Source: an uncultured Flavobacterium sp.
GTDB taxonomy: Bacteria; Bacteroidota; Bacteroidia; Flavobacteriales; Flavobacteriaceae
Direction of reading: 5' to 3'
NCBI GenBank assembly: GCA_946479395.1
Contig: CAMLFV010000042.1
Coordinates: forward strand, 1 to 16,300
DNA length: 16,300 bases
This document shows, one piece after another, positions 1 through 8,156 of this stretch; within the stretch, counting starts at the first letter, position 1; every line of letters begins with the position of its first letter. The position numbers and the translations under genes are program-made. Under the pieces are notes generated by a model. It was not told the origin of the DNA. It made no database searches and saw only the letters and a list, made by a program, of their open reading frames with translations.

Positions 1-1263
1 TGTTGTAGCTGGCTGAAATAAATGATTTAAACCATCGTACGAAATAATTTGTAGTTTTCCTTTTGAACCCAAACCTTTTGCAATTCCAGCCAAATTTTCA
101 ACACTAGTTACTTGCAAGTCTTTTGTACCATTTAATGCCAAAACTTTACACTTTATTTTTGGCAAATAGTCTATTGGATCAAATAATAATAATTGGCGAA
201 TATGTTCAGAGTACAAACCTTTAATTCTTTCATCCAACTCTTCATCGGTTGCGTTTTTATAATGGACTGTTGTTTTATAATATTCTTTTAGTTCTTTATT
301 GGCTTTTTCTTTTGAATCATTTCTCATAATGATTTCATACGTTTTCTCGTTTAGCTTTTTATTTAAAGCACGAGTAAGTTCAGGAAGCCCCATTGCCTTT
401 GCAAAAGCATCATTTTGTAAGACCAATCCATCGCTTCCTTTAATTCCAAGAGATGCCATTAAAATGATAAAATTTACAGAAGAATCTTCAGAAGCTATAA
501 TTTGTGCAACCGATCCACCTTCGCTATGACCTAAAACACCAATTTTTTTAGAATCAATTTCCTTTAGTGTTTTAAGATATTTAATAGCTGCTTTGGCATC
601 ACTTGCAAAATCAAATACGGTTGCTTTAGCAAAATTACCTTCAGATGCTGCTACACCGCGATCATCAAATCTTAAAACGGCATATCCGTTTTTTGTTAAG
701 TAATCGGCAATAACTAGAAAAGGTTTATGTCCGAAAACTTCTTCGTTTCTATCTTGTGGACCACTACCTGAAACCAAAACAACAGCAGGAAATTTACCTT
801 TACTGTTTGGCATGGTTAACGTACCAGCTAATTTTATTCCGGCTTCTTTGTTTTCAAAGGTAACATCTTCGGTTTTATAGCTGAAAGGTGGTTGAGGTTC
901 TTGCGGACGATTTAGCTTGAATTCACCTTTTTCTAAGTTTAAAGGAAACGACATACCAGCTTGACTAAATTTTCCATCGATTTGTTTCGGATTCTTTAAA
1001 ACACCAGTATAATTCATCCCCAATTTAGAATCGGAGATTTTTAAAGTATCGTTTTGAAACGTGATTTTTTCAAGCGGAAACTTTTCATTGGTTTGAGCTG
1101 GGCTTTCTCCCATAACTTTCCATTCATTATTTTCTTTACTGATATGAATTACAAAGGGTAATTTTTGATTTGGAATTTCAATGTTTCCGTTCCAAGTTCC
1201 TTCGATTTGAGCAATTGAAGTAAAGCTGAATAATAATGTAATAAGTAAGATAAATTTTTTCAT
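1..1263 (-). CDS. Secreted alpha/beta hydrolase (serine esterase/peptidase-like), C-terminus beyond the window
   Basis: Reading leftward from the ATG at 1261-1263, 421 codons stay open to the window edge, so the 3' end is missing. The N-terminus (MKKFILLITLLF, then FTSIAQ) is a typical signal peptide, pointing to the periplasm or cell surface. Residues about 20-130 form a beta-rich N-terminal region (IEGTWNGNIEIP), as in secreted flavobacterial hydrolases. The catalytic domain follows: an oxyanion region near VLVSGSGPQDRNE, the nucleophile elbow GHSEGG with Ser247, the acid Asp382 in NGTKDLQV, and the base His414 in GLNHLFQP, so the whole triad is visible. It is the last gene of an operon, starting 5 nt after the YIP1-like gene. 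The substrate cannot be told from sequence; S9-like peptidase, acyl esterase or dienelactone-hydrolase-like activity are all possible. The family call is firm, the specificity open. Confidence 0.9.
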   Translation of the reverse strand, partial: MKKFILLITLLFSFTSIAQIEGTWNGNIEIPNQKLPFVIHISKENNEWKVMGESPAQTNEKFPLEKITFQNDTLKISDSKLGMNYTGVLKNPKQIDGKFSQAGMSFPLNLEKGEFKLNRPQEPQPPFSYKTEDVTFENKEAGIKLAGTLTMPNSKGKFPAVVLVSGSGPQDRNEEVFGHKPFLVIADYLTKNGYAVLRFDDRGVAASEGNFAKATVFDFASDAKAAIKYLKTLKEIDSKKIGVLGHSEGGSVAQIIASEDSSVNFIILMASLGIKGSDGLVLQNDAFAKAMGLPELTRALNKKLNEKTYEIIMRNDSKEKANKELKEYYKTTVHYKNATDEELDERIKGLYSEHIRQLLLFDPIDYLPKIKCKVLALNGTKDLQVTSVENLAGIAKGLGSKGKLQIISYDGLNHLFQPATT

Positions 1264-1268
1264 AAAAG

Positions 1269-1847
1269 TTAAATTAAGTTGATTAAACCAGAAGTTAAAA
1301 TATCTGCAATAATAAGAAGAACGAAAAATAGCGTATAGTGCCATATTTTCTTTGAGTTTGTTGCTGTCTTAAAACCGATAAATAGTAAATAAATATAGTA
1401 TATGAAAAATACAAGACCAGCAAGTCCTACAAAAATGAATAATATAGGTGGTGATTGTGTATAAATACTCCCGTCTTTTAAAGCGTTAAGCATTTTTGAA
1501 GTTTCTTCGGTTAGAAAATTATTGAAATTTTGGAAAAATGTAATATAAATGGGGATTAATGCGATGAGGACGGTATTTAAAATATCGATAAATCTAGTTT
1601 TTTTATTAATCGTTTTTCCTAAAATCAAAAAGACAATCGTTAATGAAACAACAATTATTACATGCCATATAATGACTTGTTTTAAATTAGGTGTTTCTGA
1701 TATATTTAACCTTAAGATTTGTTGCTGTAATTGAAAATAATAAGCTAATAAAATACCTAAGATGAAAGTAGAGATTCCAACAAGGAACAATTTCTTATCT
1801 TCAACAAGTGCAAAAGGGTTTTTTAGGAGTTGTAGTAATTTCTTCAT
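1269..1847 (-). CDS. YIP1-like five-helix membrane protein
   Basis: This 192-residue protein has five hydrophobic stretches, near residues 19-37, 57-78, 88-105, 134-158 and 169-190, and a short charged N-terminus (KNPFALVEDKK). That pattern matches bacterial YIP1-domain proteins of the inner membrane, whose function is mostly unknown. It starts 3 nt after the stop of the DUF2089 regulator gene and ends 5 nt before the hydrolase start, so the three are surely co-transcribed. It could sense or support an envelope process together with the secreted hydrolase; that is inference. The YIP1 assignment rests on topology and gene context rather than a diagnostic motif. Confidence 0.75.
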   Translation of the reverse strand: MKKLLQLLKNPFALVEDKKLFLVGISTFILGILLAYYFQLQQQILRLNISETPNLKQVIIWHVIIVVSLTIVFLILGKTINKKTRFIDILNTVLIALIPIYITFFQNFNNFLTEETSKMLNALKDGSIYTQSPPILFIFVGLAGLVFFIYYIYLLFIGFKTATNSKKIWHYTLFFVLLIIADILTSGLINLI

Positions 1848-1850
1848 AAG

Positions 1851-2123
1851 TTAAATATTAAGGTCTTTAATGTGCTGAATCATATCGTCTAGCTGGTTGC
1901 GAACTGTTGGATAGCTTATTCCTAATTGCGATGCCATTTCTTTTAAACTGCCGCTTGTTAAAAAGAACTGCAAGATAAACTCCTGTTCTTTTGGTGACAG
2001 TTGAAGGAATATTGGCAACGGATAATTTCCTTGAACCACCGTTTGACAACTTTCGCAGGTTAATTGCGTTACACTTAATAAGGTTTCGCAACTAGGGCAT
2101 TGAGTCGGTAATTTTGCTTTCAT
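1851..2123 (-). CDS. DUF2089 family zinc-ribbon/HTH regulator
   Basis: A 90-residue protein. The N-terminal zinc ribbon has two CxxC knuckles (C9-C12 in CPSC, C23-C26 in CESC). A helical region with a helix-turn-helix of sigma-70 region 4 type follows (SLKEMASQLGISYPTVRNQL, residues 59-78). This architecture is that of DUF2089 proteins, taken to be small transcription regulators that are usually encoded beside a membrane protein. It is the first gene of the operon with the YIP1-like protein and the hydrolase, and probably regulates it. A candidate promoter lies 38-68 nt upstream. The family call is strong; the regulated target is inferred. Confidence 0.88.
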   Translation of the reverse strand: MKAKLPTQCPSCETLLSVTQLTCESCQTVVQGNYPLPIFLQLSPKEQEFILQFFLTSGSLKEMASQLGISYPTVRNQLDDMIQHIKDLNI

Positions 2124-2160
2124 TTGAATAAAATTAAAATGAAGTTTAATTTTGTTGATA

Positions 2161-2191
2161 CGAATATAAATAAAATTTAAGTTTTATGCAA
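2161..2191 (-). promoter_or_regulatory. Candidate promoter of the DUF2089 operon
   Basis: On the minus strand there is TTG (2191-2189), a 20-nt spacer, then TATATTCG (2168-2161). This is one mismatch from the Bacteroidota consensus TTG-N17-23-TAnnTTTG. It would give a leader of about 30 nt. It was identified by eye only. Confidence 0.45.
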
Positions 2192-2192
2192 T

Positions 2193-2226
2193 AAAAAATC
2201 CATCAAAATGAAATTGATGGATTTTA
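2193..2226 (-). terminator. Intrinsic terminator of the EamA transporter gene
   Basis: A perfect 12-bp inverted repeat (AAAATCCATCAA at 2195-2206 with its complement at 2214-2225) encloses a 7-nt loop. On the minus strand it is followed by a T-run, and it begins 25 nt after the transporter stop codon. Confidence 0.85.
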
Positions 2227-2250
2227 GTTTGATATTATTTAAGTAGGCTT

Positions 2251-3177
2251 TTACTTTTTTGATATTAAATTCCAATTGATTAATAACACCGCAGCGAGAA
2301 TTATTACAATTCCGATCCATTGTGAAAACAGAACTTGTTCCTGTAAAAAGATGAATGCAAATGTTACCGAAACAGGAAGTTCAACTGCCGAAACAATACT
2401 ACCTAAACCAACGCCCGTTAAAGGAAATCCTTTGTTTAATAGGATTGGAGGTAAGACTGTTCCAAAAACTGAAAGTAAAATTCCCCAGGTATATAAAATG
2501 GAACTATCGAACGTTTTTACCGAAATAAATTCTTCGCCAATCAAGTGTAAATCAAAATAGGTTGGTAGTAATTGAGTGAGCAAACTAAAGACTAATACAA
2601 TGGTTCCGCCGCCAAATAACATAAACAAACTGCGTTTGTAAGCATTTAACTCTTTTGCAACGCTGTTGGTACTATATAAGGTTATAGAAAAAGATACCGC
2701 TGCAAGAAATCCGAATAAAAATCCCTTGAAATCAAACTTAATCTCGCTGCCAAAAATACTTGTTGCCAAAGCGGTACCAAATAATACAAACACAACAGCG
2801 ATTATTTTTGCAAATGACGGAACTTTTTTATTGATAAAAGCTTCAATTAACACACCAATCCAAACCGATTGCATTAATAGTACCACTGCAATTGATGCGT
2901 TGATGTATTTTACACACAGATAATACAAAACACTTGTAAAACCCATTGATGTGCCGCTTAATATTAGTTTAAAGATGTTTTTCTTCGTTGCGGTTTGTGT
3001 GTTTTTAATGAAAAAGTTTATTACAAGCAGACAAATAATCGCGAAGACGTATTGCGATATGGTAACTTCGGCAGTTGTAAAGCCTTGTTTGTAAGCCATT
3101 TTTACAAACGATGCCAGCATACCGTAACTGCTGGCTCCCAAGGCTACAAACAATATTCCTTTTAATGTTGCATTCAA
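2251..3177 (-). CDS. EamA/DMT-family transporter, TTG start
   Basis: This 308-residue integral membrane protein has about ten hydrophobic helices in two similar halves, the layout of the drug/metabolite transporter superfamily with tandem EamA domains. Typical features are the N-terminal GASSYGMLASFVKMAY segment and the C-terminal half with PVSVTFAFIFLQEQ close to the last helix. Such proteins export metabolites, amino acids or drugs at the inner membrane; the substrate is not predictable. The best start is TTG at 3177-3175, because no in-frame ATG lies upstream and the first in-frame ATG (codon 20) would remove most of the first helix. It appears to be a single-gene unit between two terminators. 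Confidence 0.88.
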   Translation of the reverse strand: MNATLKGILFVALGASSYGMLASFVKMAYKQGFTTAEVTISQYVFAIICLLVINFFIKNTQTATKKNIFKLILSGTSMGFTSVLYYLCVKYINASIAVVLLMQSVWIGVLIEAFINKKVPSFAKIIAVVFVLFGTALATSIFGSEIKFDFKGFLFGFLAAVSFSITLYSTNSVAKELNAYKRSLFMLFGGGTIVLVFSLLTQLLPTYFDLHLIGEEFISVKTFDSSILYTWGILLSVFGTVLPPILLNKGFPLTGVGLGSIVSAVELPVSVTFAFIFLQEQVLFSQWIGIVIILAAVLLINWNLISKK

Positions 3178-3205
3178 AATGTTGGGTTTTAATTTAATGA
3201 TTGAA

Positions 3206-3245
3206 CAAAAAAGCCTGAAGATTTTTTTCCTTCAGACTTTTTTTA
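3206..3245 (-). terminator. Intrinsic terminator of the outer-membrane receptor gene
   Basis: On the minus strand, AGTCTGAAG and CTTCAGGCT form a stem of about 9 bp plus flanking A/T pairs around an A-rich loop, followed by a run of six T. One pair is a G-U wobble on the minus strand but a C-A mismatch on the plus strand, which favours minus-strand use. It lies directly after the receptor stop codon. Confidence 0.8.
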
Positions 3246-3259
3246 TAATAGTTTAGATT

Positions 3260-5722
3260 TTACATCATCTCATCCATATCTTCAGATGATGACTGTCTTT
3301 TTTGATCTTTTTGTCGGTCTGATTTGGTTTGGTTAAAACGATAGGTAAACGATAGGTTTATGGTACGTTCTCTCCATTGCATTTCAGCATAAGAATTTAC
3401 TTGGGCAATATTGGTTTCCATAATACGTTTTCTTGAATTAAATACATCTTGAACGTTTAAGGCAATGGTACCTTTTTCTTTTAAAACATCTTTGCTTAAC
3501 GCCGTATTTAACGAACCTACACCTAAAATTTTACCTTGTGCCGTTTTTTGTCCGCCGCTGTACATATAATTTGCCTGCCAGTTAATTTTTGCAGGTAAGG
3601 TAATGGTAGAATTAATTCTACCGTTCCATGTAAAGGCATCATTGTCAAAATTCTGAGTTTGTGTAGTTCCTTCAAAATCAACATACGAATAATCGCCGCG
3701 TGTTGAAACCTGAAATAAGTTTGCATTAGCATTAATACGCCACCAACGCAACGGACTGTAATTGGCGTTCAATTCTAAACCATAACGGTATTCGGTAGCT
3801 AAATTTATAGGGCCGCTAATTGTAACCGGAATTCCTTCTTCGTTTACACCATCAACTCTACGTACAAACTGCGTAGCATCGGTAGTATGGTTGAAATATA
3901 ACGAGGTATTTAATGTAAGACGACCAATGCGTTTCATGTATCCTAAATCGATTGCGTTTGTGAAAGAAGGATCTAAATCTGGATTACCCATGAAGAAATT
4001 GATCGAACTTGAATAATTTGAAATTGGATTCAACATTCGTCCGCGAGGTCTGCGTACACGTCGGCTGTAACTTGCCGTCAGGTTTTCGGTGTCGCTGAAT
4101 TCGTAATTAACAAAAGCACTCGGGAAAAAGTTATTATACTTTTTCTTGTTGAAATCCATTGTAGTCATTTGATTGACATCAATTTCGGTGTATTCCCAAC
4201 GTAACCCCAACATATAGCTGAATTTGTTCAACTTATCACCAAACTGTGTGTATAATGCGTGAACTTGTTCTTTGTATTGTAAATCATTTCTAAACAAATC
4301 GTTAGGCTCTAAATCTCCGTCTTCGTTTAAAGTATTTATGTTGAATTTGGTATTTAAATCGTTGAAATTTCCTAAATATCCGGCTTCGAACTGACTGTTT
4401 TCATTGAAAGGCAACACGTAATCTACGCGGGCAATATGGCGTAATTCGTTTTCGGTTGCTCTGGTAACATCTTGCACTAAAACAGCATTTGCTTCATTCG
4501 TTGTTGTTATTGCAGAATCTTCTATATCGCGGTTTTTGTTGATACTTCCCGAAACAAATAACTGGTGTCCGCTTTCGTTGAACTTATAGGTAAAATCGGT
4601 ATTGTACTCTACACTTTCTTTAAAATCGTCTTCTTCGGTTTGGCGAACGTTTCGGTATAAAAGGTTTCTGCCGGCATCATAATTAGAATAATTCAGCGTT
4701 CGTGGATTATCTCCGGTACTTTTTCGGTAAGTTAAATTATTTGTCCAAGTTAATTTATCGGTCAAATTATAATCGATACCAATGTTTCCGTTGATACTCT
4801 CACGCTCGCGGGTACTTTTAGAATATTCGTCAACAAAGCTTGATGTGTTTCCGTTTTCATCGAAATATTGCGATTCGTTTAACGAGTTTCCAAAAGTTTT
4901 GTTTTTAGCATAACCAAGGCTTGAATATAAGTTGAATTTGTCTTCGCGGTAGTTAACCGTTGCATTTGCACCGTAACTTGTAGGATCGCCCACATTTGCA
5001 GTTACACTTCCGTTGATTCCTGCATTACTTCCTTTTTTAAGGATGATGTTTATGATTCCGGCACCACCTTCGGCTTCATATCTTGCAGATGGATTTGTAA
5101 TAACTTCTACGCGGTCTAACGATTCTGACGGAATCATTTTCAACGCATCTCCAATATTAGCTGCCATTCCCGATGGTTTTCCATCAATAAGAACTTTAAC
5201 CGATTCGTTTCCACGTAAACTTACGTTTCCTTCAGAATCTACTTCAACAGACGGAATATTATCTAATACATCGCTAGCATTTCCACCTTTAACAATGGCA
5301 TTGTCGCCCACGTTATAAATACGTTTGTCTAACTTCAGTTCAACGGCAGCGCGTTGTGTTTCAATAACAACGCCTTCTAAAATTTCGGCATCACCTTCAA
5401 TTTTTATCGTTCCTAAATCAAGTGTAGAAGTAATTTCTTTCGCATCAATCACAAAAGTTTTGTAACCTAAATATTCAATACGAATTTGGTAGGTGTCTGG
5501 CGTAACAGGAATATTAAATTTACCCGAACCATCGCTCATGTCACCCGTAATATTATTTGCATCGGTAGTACTTTCAATAGTAATACTTGCGTATTCTAGG
5601 GGCGTATTGCTGCTTTTTTCTACAATGGTTCCGGTAACGAAAACCTGATCTTTTTCTTGCGAATATGCAGCAGATGTGGCTAAAGCAAAAACGGTAAAAT
5701 AAACGTAATTTATTGCTTTCAT
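3260..5722 (-). CDS. TonB-dependent receptor-type outer-membrane beta-barrel protein
   Basis: An 820-residue outer-membrane protein. The order is a signal peptide (about 1-21, ATSAAYSQ), a carboxypeptidase-regulatory-like beta-sandwich (about 27-108, from VTGTIVEKSSNTPLEYASI to IRIEYLGYKTF), a plug domain (about 125-230, with SVEVDSEGNVSLRGNESVKV and EVITNPSARYEAEGGAGIIN), and a long barrel of alternating aromatic strands to about residue 796. This matches the 'outer membrane beta-barrel family protein' group of TonB-dependent receptors common in Bacteroidota. After the last strand (INLSFTYRF) a hydrophilic tail of 24 residues ends SEDMDEMM. No substrate-binding SusD partner is adjacent, so this is not a classic glycan-uptake pair; a metal, peptide or unknown ligand is possible. 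It is a single-gene unit with its own -7 box and terminator. Confidence 0.92.
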   Translation of the reverse strand: MKAINYVYFTVFALATSAAYSQEKDQVFVTGTIVEKSSNTPLEYASITIESTTDANNITGDMSDGSGKFNIPVTPDTYQIRIEYLGYKTFVIDAKEITSTLDLGTIKIEGDAEILEGVVIETQRAAVELKLDKRIYNVGDNAIVKGGNASDVLDNIPSVEVDSEGNVSLRGNESVKVLIDGKPSGMAANIGDALKMIPSESLDRVEVITNPSARYEAEGGAGIINIILKKGSNAGINGSVTANVGDPTSYGANATVNYREDKFNLYSSLGYAKNKTFGNSLNESQYFDENGNTSSFVDEYSKSTRERESINGNIGIDYNLTDKLTWTNNLTYRKSTGDNPRTLNYSNYDAGRNLLYRNVRQTEEDDFKESVEYNTDFTYKFNESGHQLFVSGSINKNRDIEDSAITTTNEANAVLVQDVTRATENELRHIARVDYVLPFNENSQFEAGYLGNFNDLNTKFNINTLNEDGDLEPNDLFRNDLQYKEQVHALYTQFGDKLNKFSYMLGLRWEYTEIDVNQMTTMDFNKKKYNNFFPSAFVNYEFSDTENLTASYSRRVRRPRGRMLNPISNYSSSINFFMGNPDLDPSFTNAIDLGYMKRIGRLTLNTSLYFNHTTDATQFVRRVDGVNEEGIPVTISGPINLATEYRYGLELNANYSPLRWWRINANANLFQVSTRGDYSYVDFEGTTQTQNFDNDAFTWNGRINSTITLPAKINWQANYMYSGGQKTAQGKILGVGSLNTALSKDVLKEKGTIALNVQDVFNSRKRIMETNIAQVNSYAEMQWRERTINLSFTYRFNQTKSDRQKDQKRQSSSEDMDEMM

Positions 5723-5755
5723 ATATAATCTTTTAGTTTCTATTTCTTTGTTTCA

Positions 5756-5763
5756 CAAAAGTA
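5756..5763 (-). promoter_or_regulatory. Candidate -7 box of the outer-membrane receptor gene
   Basis: Minus-strand TACTTTTG fits TAnnTTTG exactly and sits 33 nt upstream of the start codon. The matching -33 element is weak (a TTTAG at 5789-5785 rather than a clear TTG). Confidence 0.4.
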
Positions 5764-5822
5764 ACACCACTTTAAACATTAATTCTAAATTAATTGTTAA
5801 ATGGTCTTAAAAATGCGGTGAA

Positions 5823-6164
5823 TTATATGATTTCGTCGATTTTTTCAATCGGTCTTGCAATAACCGCTTTGTTGCCGTTTACAACAATTGGTCGTTCAAT
5901 GAGTTTAGGGTTTGCCGCCATGGCTTCAATAATTTCCTCATCGGTTAAAGTTTTGTCCTTAAAGTTTTCTTTCCAGATAGCTTCTTTTACACGCACCAAT
6001 TCAATAGGTTTTATGCCTAAAAGTTTAATAATGTTTTTTAATTCACTTACAGTTAGCGGATTATTTATGTAGTTTATAATTTCGATTTCTTTGTTTAAAT
6101 CTTGCAACATACAAAGTCCTTCGCGCGATTTGCTGCATTTTGGGTTATGGTAGATTTTAATCAT
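5823..6164 (-). CDS. ArsC-family (arsenate reductase-like) thioredoxin-fold protein
   Basis: A 113-residue protein starting MIKIYHNPKCSKSR. The motif NPxCSKSR with Cys10 is the glutaredoxin-coupled ArsC/YfgD signature. Further family marks are LVR at 56-58, AANPKLIERPIVV (Arg91) and VIARP (Arg104), so the usual arginines are present. Members reduce arsenate using glutaredoxin, but many chromosomal ones of this YfgD-like subgroup sit outside ars operons and have no proven activity; no arsenic-resistance genes are nearby here. An ATG 63 codons further upstream is open in frame, but that extension runs into the divergent CPBP protease gene and does not resemble the family, so the start at 6164 is preferred. 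The gene has its own -7 box in the divergent region. Confidence 0.9.
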   Translation of the reverse strand: MIKIYHNPKCSKSREGLCMLQDLNKEIEIINYINNPLTVSELKNIIKLLGIKPIELVRVKEAIWKENFKDKTLTDEEIIEAMAANPKLIERPIVVNGNKAVIARPIEKIDEII

Positions 6165-6173
6165 TTTTAGCTG

Positions 6174-6205
6174 TTGTTTTCTTTTTACAAATTTAGTTAA
6201 CTTCG
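6174..6205 (+). promoter_or_regulatory. Candidate promoter of the CPBP protease-menE unit
   Basis: TTG (6174-6176), a 21-nt spacer and TAACTTCG (6198-6205) fit TTG-N17-23-TAnnTTTG with one mismatch. It would start a leader of about 15 nt before the ATG at 6226. Confidence 0.5.
6188..6195 (-). promoter_or_regulatory. Candidate -7 box of the ArsC-like gene
   Basis: Minus-strand TAAATTTG matches TAnnTTTG exactly and lies 23 nt before the ATG at 6164. No convincing TTG is found at -33. It lies only 2 bp from the -7 box of the opposite strand. Confidence 0.45.
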
Positions 6206-6213
6206 TAGATAAA

Positions 6214-6225
6214 AAATCGCGATTT
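6214..6225. promoter_or_regulatory. 12-bp perfect palindrome touching the start codon of the CPBP protease gene
   Basis: AAATCGCGATTT is its own reverse complement and ends at the base just before the ATG. It lies downstream of the plus-strand -7 box, where a bound repressor or an RNA duplex could act. There is no direct evidence of function. Confidence 0.35.
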
Positions 6226-7110
6226 ATGTATTTAGAACAATTCAACAGAGATTCTTCAAGCATTTTAAAATACCTGCCGTTTGTAGTTTGCTTTCTGGGT
6301 TTTATGGCATTAAACATTATTGTATCAAGCTTAATGAATTTAGATTCAAGCACAATGATTCAACAATCTATAGATCAATGGGGCAAAAATTTTACTTTTT
6401 TTACGTTTGTGGTTCCGTTTGTATTTTTTCTGGCATTATTGTTTTTATGGTGGAAATTTATCCACAGATATTCCATTACAAAGCTCACAACCGCTCGCGA
6501 AAAGATCGATTGGAGTCGATTTTTTTTCTCTTTTGGCGTTTGGGCAGGCATAAACTTAATCGTCCTTTCGGTAGGATATTTTATTGATCCCGATAGTTTT
6601 CAGTTTCAGTTTAATTTAAAAGCATTTTTACCGTTGCTTTTTATTGCATTAATTTTTATACCGATACAGACTAGTTTTGAAGAGTATTTCTTTCGGGGAT
6701 ATTTTATGCAGTTTACAGCGTATCTTTCTAAAAATAGAGGAGTGGCGTTGGTTGCAACATCGGTAATTTTTGGATTGATGCATTTAAGCAACCCCGAAGT
6801 TTCAAGCATGGGCTTAACCGTTATGATTTTTTACATTGGTTGCGGTTTACTTTTGGGAATTATGACATTGATGGATGATGGTTTGGAATTGGCATTGGGA
6901 TTTCATGCGGCAAATAATTTATTGGGCGCATTGTTGATAACCTCTGATTCTGCTGTTTTCCAGACCGATGCACTTTTTATTACAACCGCCGATTCAAATA
7001 TTTATGAATTATTGATACAGGTATTCATAATTTTTCCTATCTTGTTATACATTTTTTCAAAAAAGTACAATTGGGCAAATTGGAAACAAAAATTATTTAA
7101 ATCTGTTTAA
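6226..7110 (+). CDS. CPBP-family intramembrane metalloprotease (CAAX protease-like)
   Basis: A 294-residue protein with about eight hydrophobic segments. The conserved motifs of the CPBP/Abi family (PF02517) are all present in the C-terminal half: EExxxR as E152-E153-YFF-R157, FxxxH as FGLMH with His186, and HxxxN as HAANN with His227 and Asn231. These residues coordinate the catalytic zinc in Rce1-type intramembrane proteases. The substrate is unknown; bacterial members have been linked to peptide maturation, self-immunity to bacteriocins, and envelope functions. The gene ends 2 nt before menE, so the pair is co-transcribed. Nothing suggests a role in menaquinone synthesis; the pairing may only reflect a conserved gene order. 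Confidence 0.92.
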   Translation: MYLEQFNRDSSSILKYLPFVVCFLGFMALNIIVSSLMNLDSSTMIQQSIDQWGKNFTFFTFVVPFVFFLALLFLWWKFIHRYSITKLTTAREKIDWSRFFFSFGVWAGINLIVLSVGYFIDPDSFQFQFNLKAFLPLLFIALIFIPIQTSFEEYFFRGYFMQFTAYLSKNRGVALVATSVIFGLMHLSNPEVSSMGLTVMIFYIGCGLLLGIMTLMDDGLELALGFHAANNLLGALLITSDSAVFQTDALFITTADSNIYELLIQVFIIFPILLYIFSKKYNWANWKQKLFKSV

Positions 7111-7112
7111 TT

Positions 7113-8156
7113 ATGGAAAAGAAGCTTTGTATACATCCCGATTTTAAACTTAATGGACACACTTACAATAAAGAAAGCATCAGCGAACTGGCAATTACTT
7201 TGATCCGTGACGGTGAAGCGCACGAAAAAGATCTGGGTAATTTAATTCTGCAGTGGTTTGATGATTACGATTATATAACCTTAACAACTTCGGGTACAAC
7301 CGGTAAACCAAAAGAAGTAAAACTGAGTAAAGAAGCCATGGAAGCATCGGCTTTGGCAACAGGCGAGTTTTTTAAGTTACAACCAAAAGATAAAGCATTA
7401 CTTTGTTTACCAACACATTATATTGCAGGTAAAATGATGTTTATTCGAGCTGTTGTTTTAGGTTTAGAGCTCGATTTTGTAAATCCTACCAAAGAACCTT
7501 TAAAAAATAACGATAAAATTTACGATTTCGTAGCGATGGTTCCGTTGCAGGTGCATAATTCAATAACACAGATCGAACAATGTAAAACACTCATTGTAGG
7601 CGGAGCCAAATTGAATGATCGTACAAAAGATATTCTAAACGAAATGATGGTAAATGTGTATGAAACTTACGGTATGACCGAGACTATTACGCACATTGCC
7701 GCTAAACGTATTAGTGAGAATTATTTTACCGTTTTACCACATGCCAATATTTCGCAAGACGAACGCGGTTGTTTGGTAATTGAAGCTCCGTTGGTTTCAA
7801 ACCACTTAATAGTTACAAACGATTTGGTAGAAATGCCGAACGATATTCAGTTTGCTTGGATTGGCAGATATGATAATTTGGTAAACAGCGGCGGAGTAAA
7901 ACTGGTTCCCGAAAAAATAGAACAGAAACTATCTGATTATATTCCCTACCGATTTTACGTTATTGGAAAAGAAGATGCCGAATTAGGACAAAAATTAGTT
8001 TTGGTAATTGAACACGAACCTTATACTTTATTACCCGAAGCTTTTGGAAGTCTTGATAAATTTGAAAAACCTAAAGAAACCATTTTTGTAGAAAAATTTA
8101 AAGAAACCCCAACCGGAAAAGTTTTAAGAAGAGAAACGATTAGTGCGTTGGTTTAA
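7113..8156 (+). CDS. menE: o-Succinylbenzoate-CoA ligase (MenE), menaquinone pathway
   Basis: A 347-residue adenylate-forming enzyme, shorter than the roughly 450-500 of many MenE proteins but usual for the short form in Bacteroidota. Motifs in order are the P-loop TSGTTGKPKE (59-68), the A5 motif YGMTET (186-191), the A7-like hinge GRYDNLVNSGG (251-261) and the C-terminal PTGKVLRR (333-340) with catalytic Lys336. The family joins CoA to o-succinylbenzoate through an acyl-AMP, giving the substrate of MenB. Menaquinone is the only quinone of aerobic Flavobacteriaceae, which supports this over other AMP-binding enzymes. No other men gene is in view, so the specificity rests on family likeness. 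It is the second gene after the CPBP protease. Confidence 0.87.
   Translation: MEKKLCIHPDFKLNGHTYNKESISELAITLIRDGEAHEKDLGNLILQWFDDYDYITLTTSGTTGKPKEVKLSKEAMEASALATGEFFKLQPKDKALLCLPTHYIAGKMMFIRAVVLGLELDFVNPTKEPLKNNDKIYDFVAMVPLQVHNSITQIEQCKTLIVGGAKLNDRTKDILNEMMVNVYETYGMTETITHIAAKRISENYFTVLPHANISQDERGCLVIEAPLVSNHLIVTNDLVEMPNDIQFAWIGRYDNLVNSGGVKLVPEKIEQKLSDYIPYRFYVIGKEDAELGQKLVLVIEHEPYTLLPEAFGSLDKFEKPKETIFVEKFKETPTGKVLRRETISALV

Noticed and set aside
5013..5318. Open frame of about 100 codons on the plus strand
   Set aside because: It is antisense to the plug domain of the outer-membrane receptor and has no family marks or start signals.
6165..6353. A 63-codon N-terminal extension of the ArsC-like protein
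   Set aside because: It would run through the divergent promoter region and into the CPBP protease gene, and the family starts at MIKIYHNPKCSKSR; the -7 box at 6188-6195 also fits the later start.
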